In this document: one piece after another, positions 5,956 through 6,158 of the stretch | Position numbering within the stretch: the stretch's first letter is position 1 | How the letters are laid out: each line of letters opens with the position of its first letter | Source: an uncultured Pseudomonadota bacterium | GTDB lineage: Bacteria; SAR324; NAC60-12 | DNA: 6,158 nt | Direction of reading: 5' to 3' | Assembly: GCA_913052275.1 (NCBI GenBank) | Contig: CAJXDX010000107.1 | Span: 1 to 6,158, forward strand | Translations under genes and position numbers: made by a program | Notes under the pieces: model-generated | Told to the model about the DNA's origin: nothing | Databases searched by the model: none | Seen by the model: only the letters and a program-made list of their open reading frames with translations

Positions 5956-6158
5956 ATGGAGGTTGTCATCAATCCTAGAATTTTACTGCTGCTTTTATCT
6001 TCACTCATAACGGCACTTGTTATCATTTTTGTTCCTCCTGTTTCACAGGATCCGGGATATCACAATTTTGCCGACCAGAGAAATATTTCAGGAATACCGC
6101 ACTTCTGGAATGTTGTAACAAATATTCCGTTTCTTGTACTTGGAATAACAGGTTTTTT
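5956..6158 (+). CDS. Ceramidase-family (CREST-type) integral membrane protein, N-terminal fragment cut by the window edge
   Basis: 67 codons are visible and the frame is open at the right edge. A hydrophobic helix (residues 9-28) is followed by DPGYHNFADQR (32-42) and GIPHFWNVVTNIPFLVLG (46-63). The combination YHxFADQR then IPxFWNVxxNxPFLxxG is the N-terminal signature I associate with bacterial alkaline ceramidase-like proteins, which belong to a Zn-dependent multi-helix hydrolase superfamily of amide bonds. The conserved His/Asp/Ser metal-site residues in later helices are outside the window, so catalysis cannot be checked. TAA lies directly before the ATG in frame, so no longer start exists. 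No Shine-Dalgarno precedes this ATG; instead a GGAGG (5958-5962) overlaps it, so the real start is uncertain or the mRNA is nearly leaderless. It is divergent from the DUF2024 gene, across a 166 bp shared regulatory region. Confidence 0.75.
   Translation, partial: MEVVINPRILLLLLSSLITALVIIFVPPVSQDPGYHNFADQRNISGIPHFWNVVTNIPFLVLGITGF

Overview
This 6.2 kb window is bacterial and gene-dense. GC content looks moderate (low to mid 40s by eye). The Tat-exported molybdenum hydroxylase implies a Gram-negative cell with a periplasm. Some starts have good Shine-Dalgarno sequences, but several do not. I see no rRNA, tRNA, CRISPR array, insertion sequence or phage gene. A proteobacterium-like, possibly marine or environmental, heterotroph fits the gene set, but the taxon cannot be fixed from this sequence.

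Layout. Six genes lie on the minus strand and one on the plus strand. In transcription order on the minus strand they are: a DUF2024 protein (5789-5529), an MFS transporter (start uncertain, end 4148), a phytanoyl-CoA dioxygenase (PhyH)-family protein (4088-3255), the small two-[2Fe-2S] subunit (3029-2565) and the large molybdopterin subunit (2561-363) of an isoquinoline 1-oxidoreductase-type hydroxylase, and the first 68 codons of an AlkB-like membrane monooxygenase/desaturase (206 to the left edge). Diverging on the plus strand from 5956 to the right edge is the N-terminus of a bacterial ceramidase-family (CREST-type) membrane protein. No gene-free stretch exceeds about 230 bp, and I found no convincing intrinsic terminator.

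How the genes may work together. The two hydroxylase subunits are certainly a unit: they are 3 bp apart and the large-subunit ribosome-binding site lies at the end of the small-subunit gene. DUF2024, MFS and PhyH are separated by only 58-59 bp, if the long MFS start is used, and could be co-transcribed. The co-directional run places three unrelated hydroxylating chemistries next to a solute transporter: water-derived O on a Mo cofactor, Fe(II)/2-oxoglutarate, and a di-iron membrane oxygenase. This suggests a region for uptake and oxidative degradation or modification of hydrophobic or heteroaromatic compounds. That link is inference; no substrate can be read from the sequence.

Regulatory signals are weak. 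The intergenic regions around DUF2024 and upstream of the MFS transporter contain short inverted repeats, two of which share the half-site GAACA/TGTTC.
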